Below, piece after piece: positions 32,737 through 44,271 of a DNA stretch of 64,000 nucleotides (position 1 is the stretch's first letter; each line of letters starts with the position of its first letter). The translations under genes were made by a program, and so were the position numbers. Under the pieces are notes generated by a model, which was not told the DNA's origin, did not search any database, and saw nothing but the letters and a program-made list of their open reading frames with translations. Origin of the DNA: Chrysaora quinquecirrha. Taxonomy: Eukaryota > Cnidaria > Scyphozoa > Semaeostomeae > Pelagiidae. The stretch spans positions 682,001 to 746,000 of the forward strand of contig JACTAT010000049.1 of assembly GCA_014526335.1 (NCBI GenBank), in the 5' to 3' direction.

Positions 32737-33920
32737 CGAGGGAGAAGCCCATCTGAGACTTTCTTCTGGATTTTGTTTTTTTTAATATGACAGGATGTTT
32801 TTAATAGTAAACAAGTTTTTTTTAAAACAAATTTTATAGTTTCGCATTTATTATTCTTTTAAAGTCATGTTTAGTCTTAAGAGTGAATAACTTACGTGAA
32901 TAACAGTAAAATGGCGAGTACTTTCCGGCCAGAATCGTCAGTCATGGGGCTCCTAAGCACTGTTGTCTATGTTATGAAAATAGCTTGCTTTAGGCCGAAA
33001 GCCACAGCTAGCCGCCATTTTGAAAAGGTGGTGCAATACTTATCGAATGTAAGTGTAGTAAGTAAAATTGGAGATCATTTTCATTTTCCTTGTGGGGATT
33101 TGTTTTTGCAAAATTTAAAGACAATCCTGCGTCTTGTAAATAATTATAATTTGTTAGTTTTTTAAGCATCTACCAATGAATGTTTTCAAGTGATAAATCA
33201 ATAAATTTATAAATAAGCAATTAATCGTTGGCATTCAAGTAAGTAAACAATGGTTTGATTAACCAACTTATTTCACTTTTAATAAGTTGATATTCACAGG
33301 AGTATTGACTGAACTTCCTTGAAGATGCACTGGCTGCCTTGATAACAGTTTAAGTATAGTTACAAATTTTTTAATATATCTAATGTTGTTTTTTCAGTGG
33401 AAAGCAAGACAGAAGATGATAGAATTGGTAAGACTACCCTCTCATTTATGTGCTGATTACTTATTTCCTGTGGAAACGGAAAAACCTGGCTCCACCTTAG
33501 ATAAGTCCAGTTGATTCATATGATTATGAATGCTTCTTTGGTTGTCAAAAAATGCTTGACACTATTTCGGATTGCAAATTTCGGACTTATTTATTATTGG
33601 TTGGGAGATTTACACATGCTTCCATATTTTGATTAACAATTCAGACCTACAATCAATCTGTATGTTTGGAAAATATTGACCAAAAACATTTCAAGGTTAA
33701 AAATTCTTAAAAATAAATAACAACCATGAAAAAACTGCTGATCATTCCTTTCCAAACAAACATAGGGGCCCTATAGGCATGTTCGAAGAACAACGCTGGT
33801 ATATGAAGGGTATTTTGGGTAAAAAGCCAACAATGACCACGGTGTGATGATGACAACAACCAACAACAACAATTACAACAACAAAACAACAACACCAACA
33901 ACACCAATATTGACTATTGT
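32737..33920. other. Stretch without a confident gene
   Basis: Unique AT-rich sequence. A frame of 89 codons at 32,896-33,165 has no recognisable domain. CAA repeats (33,855-33,905) start the low-complexity tract that follows. Confidence 0.45.
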
Positions 33921-33924
33921 GATG

Positions 33925-34157
33925 AAGACGATGATAAGGATGATGGTGATGAAGAGGATGATGATGATGATGATGATGATGATAATGATGATGATAATGA
34001 TGATGATGATGATGATAAGATAAAGATGATAATGATGATAATGATAGTGATGACAATGAGGTTTATGATGATCATGATGATAGTGGTGATGATGATGATG
34101 ATGTTGATAGCAATGATGATGATAAGGATGATGATGATGATAATTATAGTGATGACA

Positions 34158-34191
<34 letters not shown>

Positions 34192-34195
34192 CCAT
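33925..34195. repeat. Large GAT/ATG microsatellite
   Basis: About 270 bases of GATGAT/GATGAC triplets with point changes. All long Ile/Ser/His/Met-rich frames here are repeat translations. Confidence 0.97.
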
Positions 34196-34244
34196 TAGCG
34201 TGAATGTATGTTCCTATGTTCCCATTCCCATGAAATTACAGACC

Positions 34245-34252
34245 TATATAAA
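34245..34252 (+). promoter_or_regulatory. Putative TATA box of the Rep gene
   Basis: TATATAAA lies 70 bases upstream of the Rep start codon at 34,322, between the GAT microsatellite and the gene. Spacing suits a pol II core promoter with a short leader. Prediction only. Confidence 0.4.
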
Positions 34253-34321
34253 TACGCGCTCCTTGCTACATAACATTAGTCAACGAGTCAACCCAAGCAA
34301 AGACCCAGCTCAGGATCAAAG

Positions 34322-35372
34322 ATGCCACCGATTTCTATTGGTTACCATAGAGGTCCAAAGGCCAAGTGTTGGACATTTAAATTCATGTGTTACCCTGAAA
34401 ATGTCGAAGAGTTGCTGGTGGCGAAGAAGAATGCCTTCAATTATCTCGTAGCAGGGAAAGATGAAAATAAAGTGCAGAATTTCAAATGGCTCAATTGTTT
34501 CGTTGTTTTCAAATGTCAAAAGAGGCAGCATCAGGTATCAAAGGTACTCGATGTGGACCACAGAGAAAGGGACGAAAGGTTGATAATAACAGTGGCGAAT
34601 AAATCTTTTCATCAAAATCGACAATATTGCGTGCGAACTTCAAACTTTTTCGAAATAGGACACAATGACAGACTGGCCGCATTGAAAGACGACAACAATG
34701 ACACCATCCACAAGAACATATCTACATCGCCCGTTTTGGACATGCTACAACGCCGAAAGCAGGGTGCGACAGAGGAATGTTTGGTGGAAGAATTTGGGGA
34801 TTCATGGCTGGCTAACCATCACATAATCGACGCCAGCATAAAACGAGATCGGCAAGAACTCGCCGAAATCCAATTACACGAGAAGTTTGAGAAGCTCCAA
34901 CTTAGACCATGGCAAAATAATGTGATGGGTTTGCTTCGCGGTCAACGTCCAAGAATCATCACATTTGTCGTTGATGAGAATGGGAATTCCGGCAAGACGT
35001 ATCTTGGGAAATACATCATAGCAACCAAGCAAGCTTTGTACCTAACATCAACAGCCATGAAAGATGTCGCCACGCGTGGAAAGGAGAGCGTTATATTGTT
35101 TTGACTTCACCAGGAATCTGCTGAGCGAATTAACTACTCAACAATCGAGGCTATGAAAATGGAGTCATTTTAGTAACAAGTACTCAAGCAAGACCAAAAC
35201 GCATGGAATACCTATAATTGTATGTTTTATGAATAGAAGACCTTTGGCAAAGAAATTCTCTAATGACAGATACCAGCTGGTTGTTTTAAATCACAGCAAA
35301 GACGTCACAGACAATGAAATTACATATACAATTGAAGACTGGAGGTCAGCTGATTTTGATGAAGTAGCTTAG
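34322..35372 (+). pseudogene. CRESS-DNA-virus-type Rep (HUH endonuclease plus SF3 helicase), endogenous and broken
   Basis: The first 261 codons are open. The N terminus has a rolling-circle motif I-like CWTFKFM, a motif II region (WLNCFVVFK) in which the usual HLQ/HxH histidines are not evident, and a motif III-like RQYCVRTSNFFEIG, where the catalytic Tyr is kept and the usual Lys is Arg. The SF3 helicase part has Walker A DENGNSGKTYL. Past a frameshift near 35,093 the downstream frame shows a Walker B-like FDFTRNL, one stop near 35,154, and a motif C block CFMNRRPLAKKFSNDRYQ. Rep starts rolling-circle replication of circular ssDNA genomes. No capsid gene or nonanucleotide stem-loop is seen nearby. 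This reads as an integrated, decayed copy; the lesions and altered endonuclease residues make it inactive. Confidence 0.8.
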
Positions 35373-35524
35373 AATATAGTTTTCCATGAAGAGGTAATAT
35401 GATTTTAACTTGTGTTTATTATGTTTTTGTTGCTGTCACAGTTGTTGTTGTTGTTGTTATCATTGTTGTTATTGATCTATGTTATGTTTCTTCATACTGT
35501 ACGTATATATTCTTAGAAACAATT

Positions 35525-35911
35525 TGGGCTTATTCTGGGCTTCTGGCCTCATTTTAATACACGTATAAAAAGTATAGGTGGGCTTATTGCCTCGTTATCA
35601 TGTCATCGATTTCATATAGAAATGTATAGGAAATTTTGGGCTTGGGCTTATTTTCTAGAAAGTTTTCATGTCTGTCGATATCCCATTAACAAAGTATTGG
35701 CAAATGGGCTTGGGCTTCTGGCCTCGTTCTCGTATATTACATTTGGACTTATTTCACCTGGAAACATGAAAACTTTCTAGAGAATAAGCCCAAGCCCAAA
35801 ATTTCCTATACATTTGTATACAAAACTCTCGATATCATAACGAGGCAATAAGCCCACCTATACTTTTTATACGTGTATCAAAATGAGGCCAGAAGCCCAG
35901 AAAAAGCCCAA
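35525..35911. repeat. 387-bp foldback/MITE-like element
   Basis: The left arm from 35,525 (TTGGGCTTATTCTGGGCTTC) pairs with the right arm ending at 35,911. Similarity extends about 150 bases inward, including TAAGCCCACC-type and CCCAAGCCCAAAATTT blocks, with small indels. The centre is 35,680-35,760. There is no coding sequence and no clear target-site duplication. Motifs such as GGCTTCTGGCCTC occur twice in the left arm, so the arm itself arose by internal duplication. Confidence 0.85.
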
Positions 35912-36020
35912 CATTTCAGTGAGTATGTATATCAAGTTGAATTAAAGACAAGAACCTAAGTATTCAGATTATATAAATTCAAGATCAGATAATTGATAAT
36001 TGACAATAAAATCTATCAGA

Positions 36021-36934
36021 TTATTGAATTAAAACAAAGTCTTTCCACATGTTCTTTTGTATAGTTGTTGGAACTTGCTTGTTCTTGCTCTTCTTAACAA
36101 TGCATTTGTTGCAAATCTGCAAATCCTGCGTAGATGCCCAATGTCCTTTACGTTCTAACGTGTCCACGTCTAATTGTTCACTCAGCTGTACACGCATTTT
36201 ACGTGCCATGAATTTCTTCGCTCTTTTCAGAAATATCTCGGCCACGCTGAAGTTGTTCAAAACACCAATAGACACTCCTTTGAACTTTCTGTACTCGATT
36301 AACTCCATCATCGCACTGATGTAGCTTATGTTACCAGCATATCCAATGGACTTCTCTCGGTCTAAGTGCTGTATAAAGTTGCTTATATGTTCGATAGATC
36401 CAAGGTAGTAATCAACACAATCATCAGTTGATATGTCAACTGATGTGTCTTCACTTGAAAAGTATACGAATTTGCGTGTGATATCGTGCGTCCGCCGCCA
36501 GTTGCACTACACATCCATTCTTTGAACTTCTCTGCAAATATAACTTCCCGCTTATTACAAGATAAGTCGTTACCTTTCATTGTCTTTTCTGGGTCTTCTT
36601 GCACGGATTTTTCTTTGCCATCCAATATATCTTCAGGATAGTTGTCAAAGTAGTAGTACCAAGTATTCGAATTAGTGATGTGTTTTCTGCATCCTCTTTG
36701 ACTTCGAAATCCTTCGTGTCTGCATTCTGCAACAGGACATTTGTATATGCCATCGTGGTTTGGTGTCAGATGTAGCCTTCTCCGTATGCTAGCAGCTCCA
36801 CGAAAGTTCTTCCACCGCTCCATTTGGACATAAAGTCCCAACTGATTGATACTCTCAAAAAGCCAGAATATATACATCTCAAAAATTCTCATGGGAAACC
36901 TAAGGTGAATTCGTGCAGGTCTTGCTTCGTGCAA
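36021..36934 (-). pseudogene. Zinc-finger / recombinase core-binding-like protein fragment
   Basis: The upstream frame (36,934-36,383) contains YKCPVAECRHEGFRSQRGCR followed by KHI, a C2H2-like finger, then an acidic linker and VIFAEKFKEWMCSATGGGRT. After one frameshift near 36,440 the other frame gives a helical block with LGSIEHISNFIQHLDREK, IGYAGNISYISAMMELIEYR and a LKRAKKFMARKMRVQ helix ending near 36,060. This pattern recurs in cnidarian and mollusc genomes; the helical part resembles the SAM-like core-binding domain of tyrosine recombinases, a family resemblance I infer rather than prove. No catalytic R-H-R-Y domain follows, so the copy is truncated as well as frameshifted. Confidence 0.55.
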
Positions 36935-37094
36935 ATATTCTATTGAAAAACTGTGAAAAGTGTTTTACCCAAATATGGTTAATGAATTTCATATCCGTTC
37001 GTTTCGTCGTTCATGTTCCATAGTGTGCCATATAAGGTCATCATCGATCACATGTATGTAAAATCAACAACAACATCAACAAGGACTAGAATAA

Positions 37095-37400
37095 TTAAAA
37101 TACTGATGATTGAAAGGATATGATGTAACAATAGCTGTTGTAGTTACATCTATTATCTACATTGTTATCTTTATATTTAAAAAAATACTGTTGATGTAAA
37201 GGCAATGATGTAACAATAGCTGCTATTGTTATCTCTATTATCTACATTGTTATCTTTTTATTTGAAAAAAATACTGTTGATGTAAAGGCAATGATGTAAC
37301 AATAGCTGCTATTGTTATCTCTATTATCTACATTGTTATCTTTTTATTAAAAAATACTGTTGATGTCAGGAAGTTATGTAACAATAGCTGTTGCCGTCAT
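37095..37400. repeat. About 86-bp tandem repeat, 3.5-4 copies
   Basis: GATGTAACAATAGCTG recurs near 37,121, 37,209, 37,295 and 37,374. The core AACAATAGCTGCTATTGTT within each unit is itself an inverted repeat, so each unit can fold. Confidence 0.88.
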
Positions 37401-37850
37401 AGTAAAGCATCAATCACATCATTTACTTAATCTGGGAATTCTTGAACAAAGGAACTAAAGAACAGGGGCACTACGGAATTTCGGAATAAAAGAATAAAGG
37501 AACGTTCCTCATATGAATTCCATGGTCCTTTATTCCCAAAGAGGGGAACACTTATCAACGATGACAAGTTCCAAAGTTCAACGAAAAAATGAACAAATAA
37601 TGCGTTCCCCTGTTCCTTGTGGTATTCCTTTATTCCGTTTTGTGAAAAATGGAACAAATAGGCCAGAATGGTTTCTACTAAATATGCATTGTTCTATCTC
37701 TACCAGCATTATATCAGTGGAATTTATGTTTATATGTCGTGTACACAGTGTCATGGCAAGCATCACAAAAAGAAATCGTGGCATTCAGCTCGATTTTATG
37801 AGCATAAGCATTGTTACAAAATGCTTACACTGTCATTTTTTTGTCGAATG

Positions 37851-37950
37851 TTGATGATGATGATGATGAATATGATGACGATTTGATGATGATGATGTTG
37901 ATGATGATGAGAAAAGACAGTGAGTGAGTGAGTGAGTGAGTGATTGAGTG
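37851..37950. repeat. GATGAT and GAGT microsatellites
   Basis: Runs of ATGATG (37,851-37,910) followed by GTGAGTGAGTGAGTGAG (37,920-37,945). Confidence 0.93.
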
Positions 37951-38029
37951 ACACTCCACCTCCACACCAATATGTTCGATTTCTTCGAACATAAAAATAT
38001 AGATTGAAGACATTAACGACAACATAATG

Positions 38030-38784
38030 GCGAATCTGCTGTTTGTTTATCTATTTACTGATTGAACATTCACCAATTGAAACCCATGAAATTGCCCATT
38101 TTTAGATTATAATATTTGACAATATTGGTTCCCAAAATGAAAGATGTTTTGTGTCTATCTATATGAAATTCTTAGAATAAAATTTTCTTTGAAAAAGTTT
38201 GAACTGTAAACTTCCTTAAGAAACATATTCTTCCTCCAGATTGTATTGAAATAGCTAAAGATATGCAGCAAAAGCCATCAAGTAAGCAAGGTGCTTTCTG
38301 TTGTTCTCTAAGTATTATATCTGCTTGACGTTGTTTTACCCTTGCGTAATTTATTTTGCAAATGTTTTGCAAGTGAAGTACGGTTATCTCACCTAATGGC
38401 AGTACAGAATTGAAAATATGAACTTCTGTTTAAAATTCATCCCTACGTGCATGTTCGTTTGTAACAAAAAGATCTTTGCTGCTTGAGTTTAACATTTGCG
38501 CAGAGAACACACAGAGTCAGGCAACATTTGAGAGATGAGGCTCTATCTTGTCTATTCAAGCTGACTTTTGACTGACTCTTGACTTTTGACTGACTCTTAT
38601 TTACAGAGTTTGTAGATATAACATTTACAAGTCACATGATCTATTGCGCAGTTAGAAATTATACATGCGACTATGTTCTAACAGAAAGTTATAGTTATTA
38701 TGACGTACAATGGTTATTTGATTTTCCGGCCAACTTGGGACACAAGATTTTCAAAATGTGTGCAGACAATTCAAAATTCAGCTA
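38030..38784. other. Stretch without a recognisable gene
   Basis: AT-rich unique sequence between microsatellites and the 130-bp satellite; a duplicated TTGACTTTTGACTGACTC (38,568-38,600) is the only structure seen. Confidence 0.5.
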
Positions 38785-40870
38785 ATCAAAAATGATTTTT
38801 GTAAAGAACTTTTCTGCGCTACTCTGAAATGATCCATGCAACATAGAGGAATACATGATAAAAAAGAAAGGAAATCACTAGTAGCTAGCCATTAATGACC
38901 TCAGTACACAAGAAACAGAAACAGATTTTGGTAAAGAACTATTCTGCGCTACTCTGAAACGATCCATGCAACAAAGAGGAATACATGATAAAATAGAAAT
39001 GAAATCGCTAGTAGCTAGCCATTAACGACCTCAGTACACAAGAAACAGCAACTGATTTTGGTAAAGAACTTTTCTGCGCTACTCTGAAATGATCCATGCA
39101 ACATAGAGGAATACATGGTAAAATAGAAAGGAAATCACTAGTAGCTAGCCATTAATGACCTCAGTACACAAGAAACAGCAACAGATTTTGGTAAAGAACT
39201 ATTCTGCGCTACTCTGAAACGATCCATGCAACAGAGAGGAATACATGATAAAATAGAAATGAAATCGCTAGTAGCTAGCCATTAACAACCTCAGTACGCA
39301 AGAAACAGCAACTGATTTTGGTAAAGAACTATTCTGCGCTACTCTGAAACGATCCATGCAACAGAGAGGAATACATGATAAAATAGAAATGAAATCGCTA
39401 GTTGCTAGCCATTAACGACCTCAGTACACAAGAAACAGCAACTGATTTTGGTAAAGAACTTTTCTGCGCTACTCTGAAATGATCCATGCAACAGAGAGGA
39501 ATACATGATAAAATAGAAATGAAATCGCTAGTAGCTAACCATTAACAACCTCAGTACACAAGAAACAGCAACTGATTTTGGTAAAGAACTATTCTGCGCT
39601 ACTCTGAAACGATCCATGCAACAGAAAGGAATACATGATAAAATAGAAATGAAATCGCTAGTAGCTAGCCATTAATGACCTCAGTACACAAGAAACAGCA
39701 ACAGATTTTGGTAAAGAACTATTCTAGCAACTCTGAAACGATCCATGCAACAGAGAGGAATACATGATAAAATAGAAATGAAATCGCTAGTAGCTAGCCA
39801 TTAACGACCTCAGTACACAAGAAACAGCAACTGATTTTGGTAAAGAACTTTTCTGCGCTACTCTGAAACGATCCATGCAACAGAGAGGAATACATGATAA
39901 AATAGAAATGCAATCGCTAGTAGCTAGCCATTAACAACCTCAGTACACAAGAAACAGCAACTGATTTTGGTAAAGAACTATTCTGCGCTACTCTGAAACG
40001 ATCCATGCAACAGAGAGGAATACATGATAAAATAGAAATGAAATCGCTACAATCATGGACATAAATTATGAGACAAATTGGATTTTTCTACATTTTTCTA
40101 CATTTTCGCCTCCTTCCCCCTTTTTCAATGTTGCAAATTGTTGAAAACAACATGAAACACCAAGAAAGTGACGACGAGACAACTTTTTATAAGCACAACA
40201 TTGAATCAGGGGGAGGGGGGCAGAGCCACTCTCAAAGCAAAATTTGTCTCATAATATTTTGTCCAAGATTGTAGTAGCTAGCCATTAACGACCTTAGTAC
40301 ACAAGAAACAGCAACAGATTTTGTTAAAGAACTATTCTGCGCTACTCTGAAACGATCCATGCAACAGAGAGGAATACATGATAAAATAGAAATGAAATCG
40401 CTAGTGACTAGCCATTAACGACCTCAGTACACAAGAAACAGCAACTGATTTCTCTAATAAACTGTTCTGCGCTACTCTTATTCATCCATATAACAGGGAG
40501 GCGTGATACATAATAAAATAGAAAGAAAATCGCTAGTAGCTAGCTATTTATGACCTGTGTACACAAGATACAGCAACAGATTGGGCTAATGTAGTATTCT
40601 GCGCTACTCTAAGTCATCCATACAACAGAGAGTGTGGTACATGATAAAATAGCAAGCAAATCGCTATTTTTCTCACCATTTATGACTTCTGTATATAGCA
40701 AAGAGGAACAGATTGTGCTAATAAGCTATTTTCTCTGCTCTTATAGATGCATTCAACAAGGAGGAGTCACACATGATAAAAATAGAAAGAAAATCGCTAG
40801 TAGCTACCCATTTATAACTACTGTATAGAAGAAAGAACAACTGATTGCCCTTATGAACTATTCTTCACTG
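38785..40870. repeat. 130-bp tandem satellite, about 14-16 units
   Basis: The ATTTTGGTAAAGAACT block recurs at an exact 130-bp period (for example 38,924, 39,054, 39,184, 39,314, 39,444, 39,574 and 39,704). One unit (39,720-39,730) has lost a base. From about 40,440 the units become diverged (ATTTCTCTAATAAACT, ATTGGGCTAATGTAGT) towards the right. A 222-bp MITE interrupts the array at 40,050. The diverged right part is present a second time at 58,043-58,640. Confidence 0.96.
40050..40271. mobile_element. 222-bp Tc1/mariner-type MITE inserted in the satellite
   Basis: The ends CAATCATGGACATAAATTAT and, inverted, CAATCTTGGACAAAATATTA continue into a shared GAGACAAATT. The element is flanked by TA on both sides (40,048-40,049 and 40,272-40,273). 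Removing it and one TA restores an uninterrupted satellite unit (ATCGC-TA-GTAGCTAGCC). No coding capacity; it must have been moved by a Tc1/mariner-class transposase in trans. Confidence 0.93.
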
Positions 40871-41419
40871 TTCACCAGCAAGGTAAACTATTATAATCAG
40901 CAACTTTACTTTACTTGCGCTAATTGTTTAATTCCTCAGTCACGAGACTTAACTGAAATACAACTGAACCGTCCTCCATGAGATTGCTAGTATTCCTCAA
41001 GAAATCTTGTTCGTTGTCAGCCTGTTTGCAGCCTCCGATTTGAGAGATTACTTAACTTTGAAAAATTTTGCGAATCTTCGGGTACTTTACAATTATCATT
41101 TATTGTTCTAGGACTGTTCAACATTAGTAGCAAAGTTGTTGTTTCTTTGGCGATTCTGCTGGAATGGAGGAACAACTGAAAGAAGGGTTTCCTGTAACCA
41201 ACATGATCGAGGCAAAGCTTAGAGCATTACTGCTGAAAGTAGAAGATGTAAGATTGTCACTAACAAATATTTTGCCCGAATCTCAATTTGCTTATTGTTA
41301 AGTTCAGTTGACTAGAGACAACATTCACTTAGATTATAAGACCCAGGACTGCGTTTTTAGAAATTTAAAGAGCAATAGCACAAACAACGTGTTGCACGTC
41401 CAAAATGTTATCCGTGTTA

Positions 41420-42190
41420 ATTAACCTGTCTTACAATCGCCCCTTGTAGCCCCCTTAGCCACGATTTCCCTGGATAAGCCTTGCTTATCAAGAGCATTCA
41501 ATGTTTCCTTAGAAAAGAGGTCAAAAAAGACAAACGGGAATACTTGATTGACATTTTGTATGGTGGATTGTACAGCTCGTGGAAAGTATGCAATGTTCAG
41601 TGATGGACATATAGGCATGGACACTGTGTAATGCCAATGGACATCACGATAACGTTTACTAGGGTCATCATAATACCAATCAGAAGAAAAATTAGCACCA
41701 TGTTTAAAGGCACTGCACACAAAAATATCAACGTATTCTTGATCTGTGGAATTTTCTTGTATTGTAGCATCAAAATTTCTGTTGAATTTCGGAATTCAAA
41801 ACGTATGTTTTGCATACGTATTTACAATGTAAGGACTTTTCATTTGCCACGTTTTTTTCAAAATTGTAATACAAAATCCTTGATGTGTCCAGCGTAGTTT
41901 TGCACCAACGGCACCACCCGGCTCTATGATCCAATGATTTGAAAACATTTCTGACAATTTTCTACACTCTTCTACTTCATCAAACCAGCTTGCTCTGCTG
42001 AAATCAACTAAGAAAGCATTTTTGGCATTGAAACTCATTGTCGATTGTGTTGCGTCAGTTGTTGTTGTTGTTGTTGCTGTTGTTGTTGTCGATGGCACAA
42101 CATTGCAAACTGGAAAAAAGTCATCGTCTTCCCAGTAGTCGATTCCAAGTAGAATTGCTAATGTTTTACTAAGTGGAACAATTTACCAAT
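41420..42190 (-). pseudogene. Unassigned Polinton-region gene (possible structural protein), C-terminal part
   Basis: Two frames, joined by a shift near 41,790, read a GIDYWEDDDFFPV start, a poly-Thr run from a CAA repeat, then FLVDFSRASWFDEVEECRKL, IIEPGGAVGAKLRWTHQGF and, after the shift, ANFSSDWYYDDPSKRYRDVH and a long C terminus ending at 41,420. The aromatic, beta-rich composition and the position at the 3' end of the gene run would suit a virion protein, but I recognise no capsid signature. A near-identical copy lies at 59,193-59,963. Confidence 0.4.
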
Positions 42191-42224
42191 CACTACGTTC
42201 ATTTGAATTTGTGATTTTATCAGT

Positions 42225-42819
42225 TCAACGAACAACAATGTTGAAACAATCTGATGTTATTTCGGTGTTTTTGTTTGGCTTTAAACCAAACATTGATTGT
42301 GACTGTATTGTATCAGGTAGGGAAAAGTCGCTAAGAGATGTATAATAGGAGTAAGGTTGAGGATAATCGTTGTAGAAGCTTTTAAGAAAATATACTAGAT
42401 CGTTTGGTAAGGTTTCAGTGTTGTTTATAATAGATTTTGCCACTTCTGGACGGCACTGAATCTTCTGAAGTGAGTTTAAGATGTTTTCATACATTGATGT
42501 ATTTAGCCATTTTTGTTTTGTTAAATCTTTGTAAATGTTTGCGTATACTCCACTGGCATTATATGTTTCTGGAATATACCATCTTTTAAACCATAAATTT
42601 TGCATAGCTATGCCCTGTGAATGTGGCAAAGATGCATTTAACAGACATGTGCTCTACTGTTTTGTTCTACTGAAATCTATCTGACCAAATGGTCTGTTAA
42701 TGAAATGTTCATTGGTATTATTTTCCCTGTCACTGGTGTTTGATACTGCTGTGAAATATGTTTCATTGACGTTTTTTCCCAATGCAGTGTCCAGTCTTGA
42801 TCCAGTATTGCTAGCCATT
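42225..42819 (-). pseudogene. Unassigned Polinton-region gene with one internal stop
   Basis: The frame starts at 42,819 (MASNTGSRLDTALGKNVNE), passes one TAG near codon 55 and continues open for 134 codons or more to 42,225. The protein is rich in Asn, Tyr and Ser (YIPETYNASGVYANIYKDL; PQPYSYYTSLSDFSLPD). No family recognised. It starts directly behind the end of the integrase, which suggests a compact gene order. The copy at 59,998-60,592 has the same TAG and one Asn-to-His change, so the stop predates the duplication. Confidence 0.45.
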
Positions 42820-43019
42820 TAAAAAATGTAGAAAAACACTCAAAGATATTTTCTTCTGTTGCTTCTCTTCTCTGGATCTTCCATTAAGAATTTTTTCATG
42901 TATCCAAATTGGTTGGTAGTATTCTGCAATTTGAATAAGGATCCACTTTTTGTAATGCTCACCGTCAGCAGCAGCAGCAGCAGCAGTAGGATCAATGAAC
43001 TGTTTGATTTTTGAATTGA

Positions 43020-44123
43020 CTATCTTAAAGTTGGCTGGGAAAGTTGTTTTTGATAATTCAGGATACTGAAAAGAGCCTTGGATTTTTTCATGTCTTATAT
43101 CTTCAATTTTATAAGTAATGGGATATGTAGAATTGTCTACATCTGTTATTTGAAAAAGCTAATCACTATATTGCTGTTGAAATCCTCTTTGAAATGTGGT
43201 GACTTCTTTTGCAATATGCACCCAATCTCCTTTTCGAAGTAAAGGTTTTCCAAGTTTCTTATCCCAAACTGCTCCCTTTTTGTGCAGTTCTTTAGTTTCA
43301 CGCTTTTGAATCGATTCTTCGATATTAATTCTCGCTTGATTTACATTTATAGGATCTATTTCATTTGGAGCAAGCTTTGTTGTTTTATTGGGAGTCTGGT
43401 TAAAGGCATTCACAACATCTTGTAAATAATCAATGTATTTGTTATTATTCATCAATGCAATTTGAACCAATTTTCTTTTAATAGTTCTATTTGCTCTTTC
43501 GACAATTGCAAATTTGATATTCTTATCTAGAGTTGTTACATGTCTTATGTTTAATTCTTTCTCTTTCAAGTACTGATCAATCGATTTGTTCAAAAACTCT
43601 TTTCCATTGTCAGCGTACAGAATATTTAGTCTTGACATGGTTTGATGTTCAAAAACGTTTTGTAGTGCATTTAAAACATTGTCTTTACTTTTTGTTTTGC
43701 ATGGGCTTGAGTATAACTTCTTGGTAAATTGATCAATAACATTTAGGATAAAATGTATGTTTTTATTCAATCGAGCATAGTTGGACATGTCCATAAGATC
43801 AGCTTCCCAAATTTGATTCAGATTAAAAATCTTGTACGGTCTGCGTAGAAACTTTTTCTCCTTGGTTGGTATTTGGTATACATTTCATGTTGAAATTTCC
43901 ATTCATTTAATATGTTGTAGGAAAGTTGTTTAAAACGAGCAAGCTTTTTCAAATGTTTATAGAACGTTGCTAGACCACTAAAAGATCCAGGAAATTTTGG
44001 ATCAGTATAGAGATTATTAAGATCGTTGAATTGCTCTTTTTTCCTGCCAGTCCCATCATCTTTGTCATCGTAAGTGCTGCTGCTGTTGCTGTTGTTTTTA
44101 GTCATGATGACAAGACAAACCAA
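43020..44123 (-). pseudogene. Polinton-type rve integrase, frameshifted
   Basis: The N-terminal segment (44,123-43,818) has LNNLYTDPKFPGSF, then YKHLKKLARFK and EMYTKYQPRRKSF, matching the zinc/HTH-like start of Polinton integrases (YTDPKxPGSxxG ... YTLHKPxRKRF). After a one-base frameshift near 43,850 the catalytic core follows: WEADLMDMSNYARLN (first Asp), LYADNGKEFLN (second Asp) and AIVERANRTIKRKL (Glu), then a C-terminal GDWVHIAKEVTTFQRGF, one TAG near 43,160, and a beta domain containing IQGSFQYPEL. The D-D-E triad is present. The enzyme would join element ends to host DNA. The frameshift and stop inactivate this copy. Confidence 0.88.
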
Positions 44124-44271
44124 ATATAAACAGAAGAAATCATGTACTCACATATATATACGGTTGATTGGAAAAAAGAATGGAAGCTATTACTGTATAA
44201 TGTATAAAATTGTCATTTTTTTATTTTATATATGGAATAGAAAGGAAAGGAAACAGTTTTTTAATAATTGT

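Noticed and set aside
33707..34451. Long poly-Ile, poly-Ser, poly-His and poly-Met frames
   Set aside because: Translations of the GAT/CAA microsatellite on both strands.
37420..37660. Inverted repeat of GGAATAAAGGAA-type motifs
   Set aside because: Short, interrupted matches built from a simple motif; could not be separated from low-complexity similarity.
41164..41301. 45-codon plus-strand frame before the Polinton-like genes
   Set aside because: Short, and disrupted by indels and substitutions in the second copy; no family.
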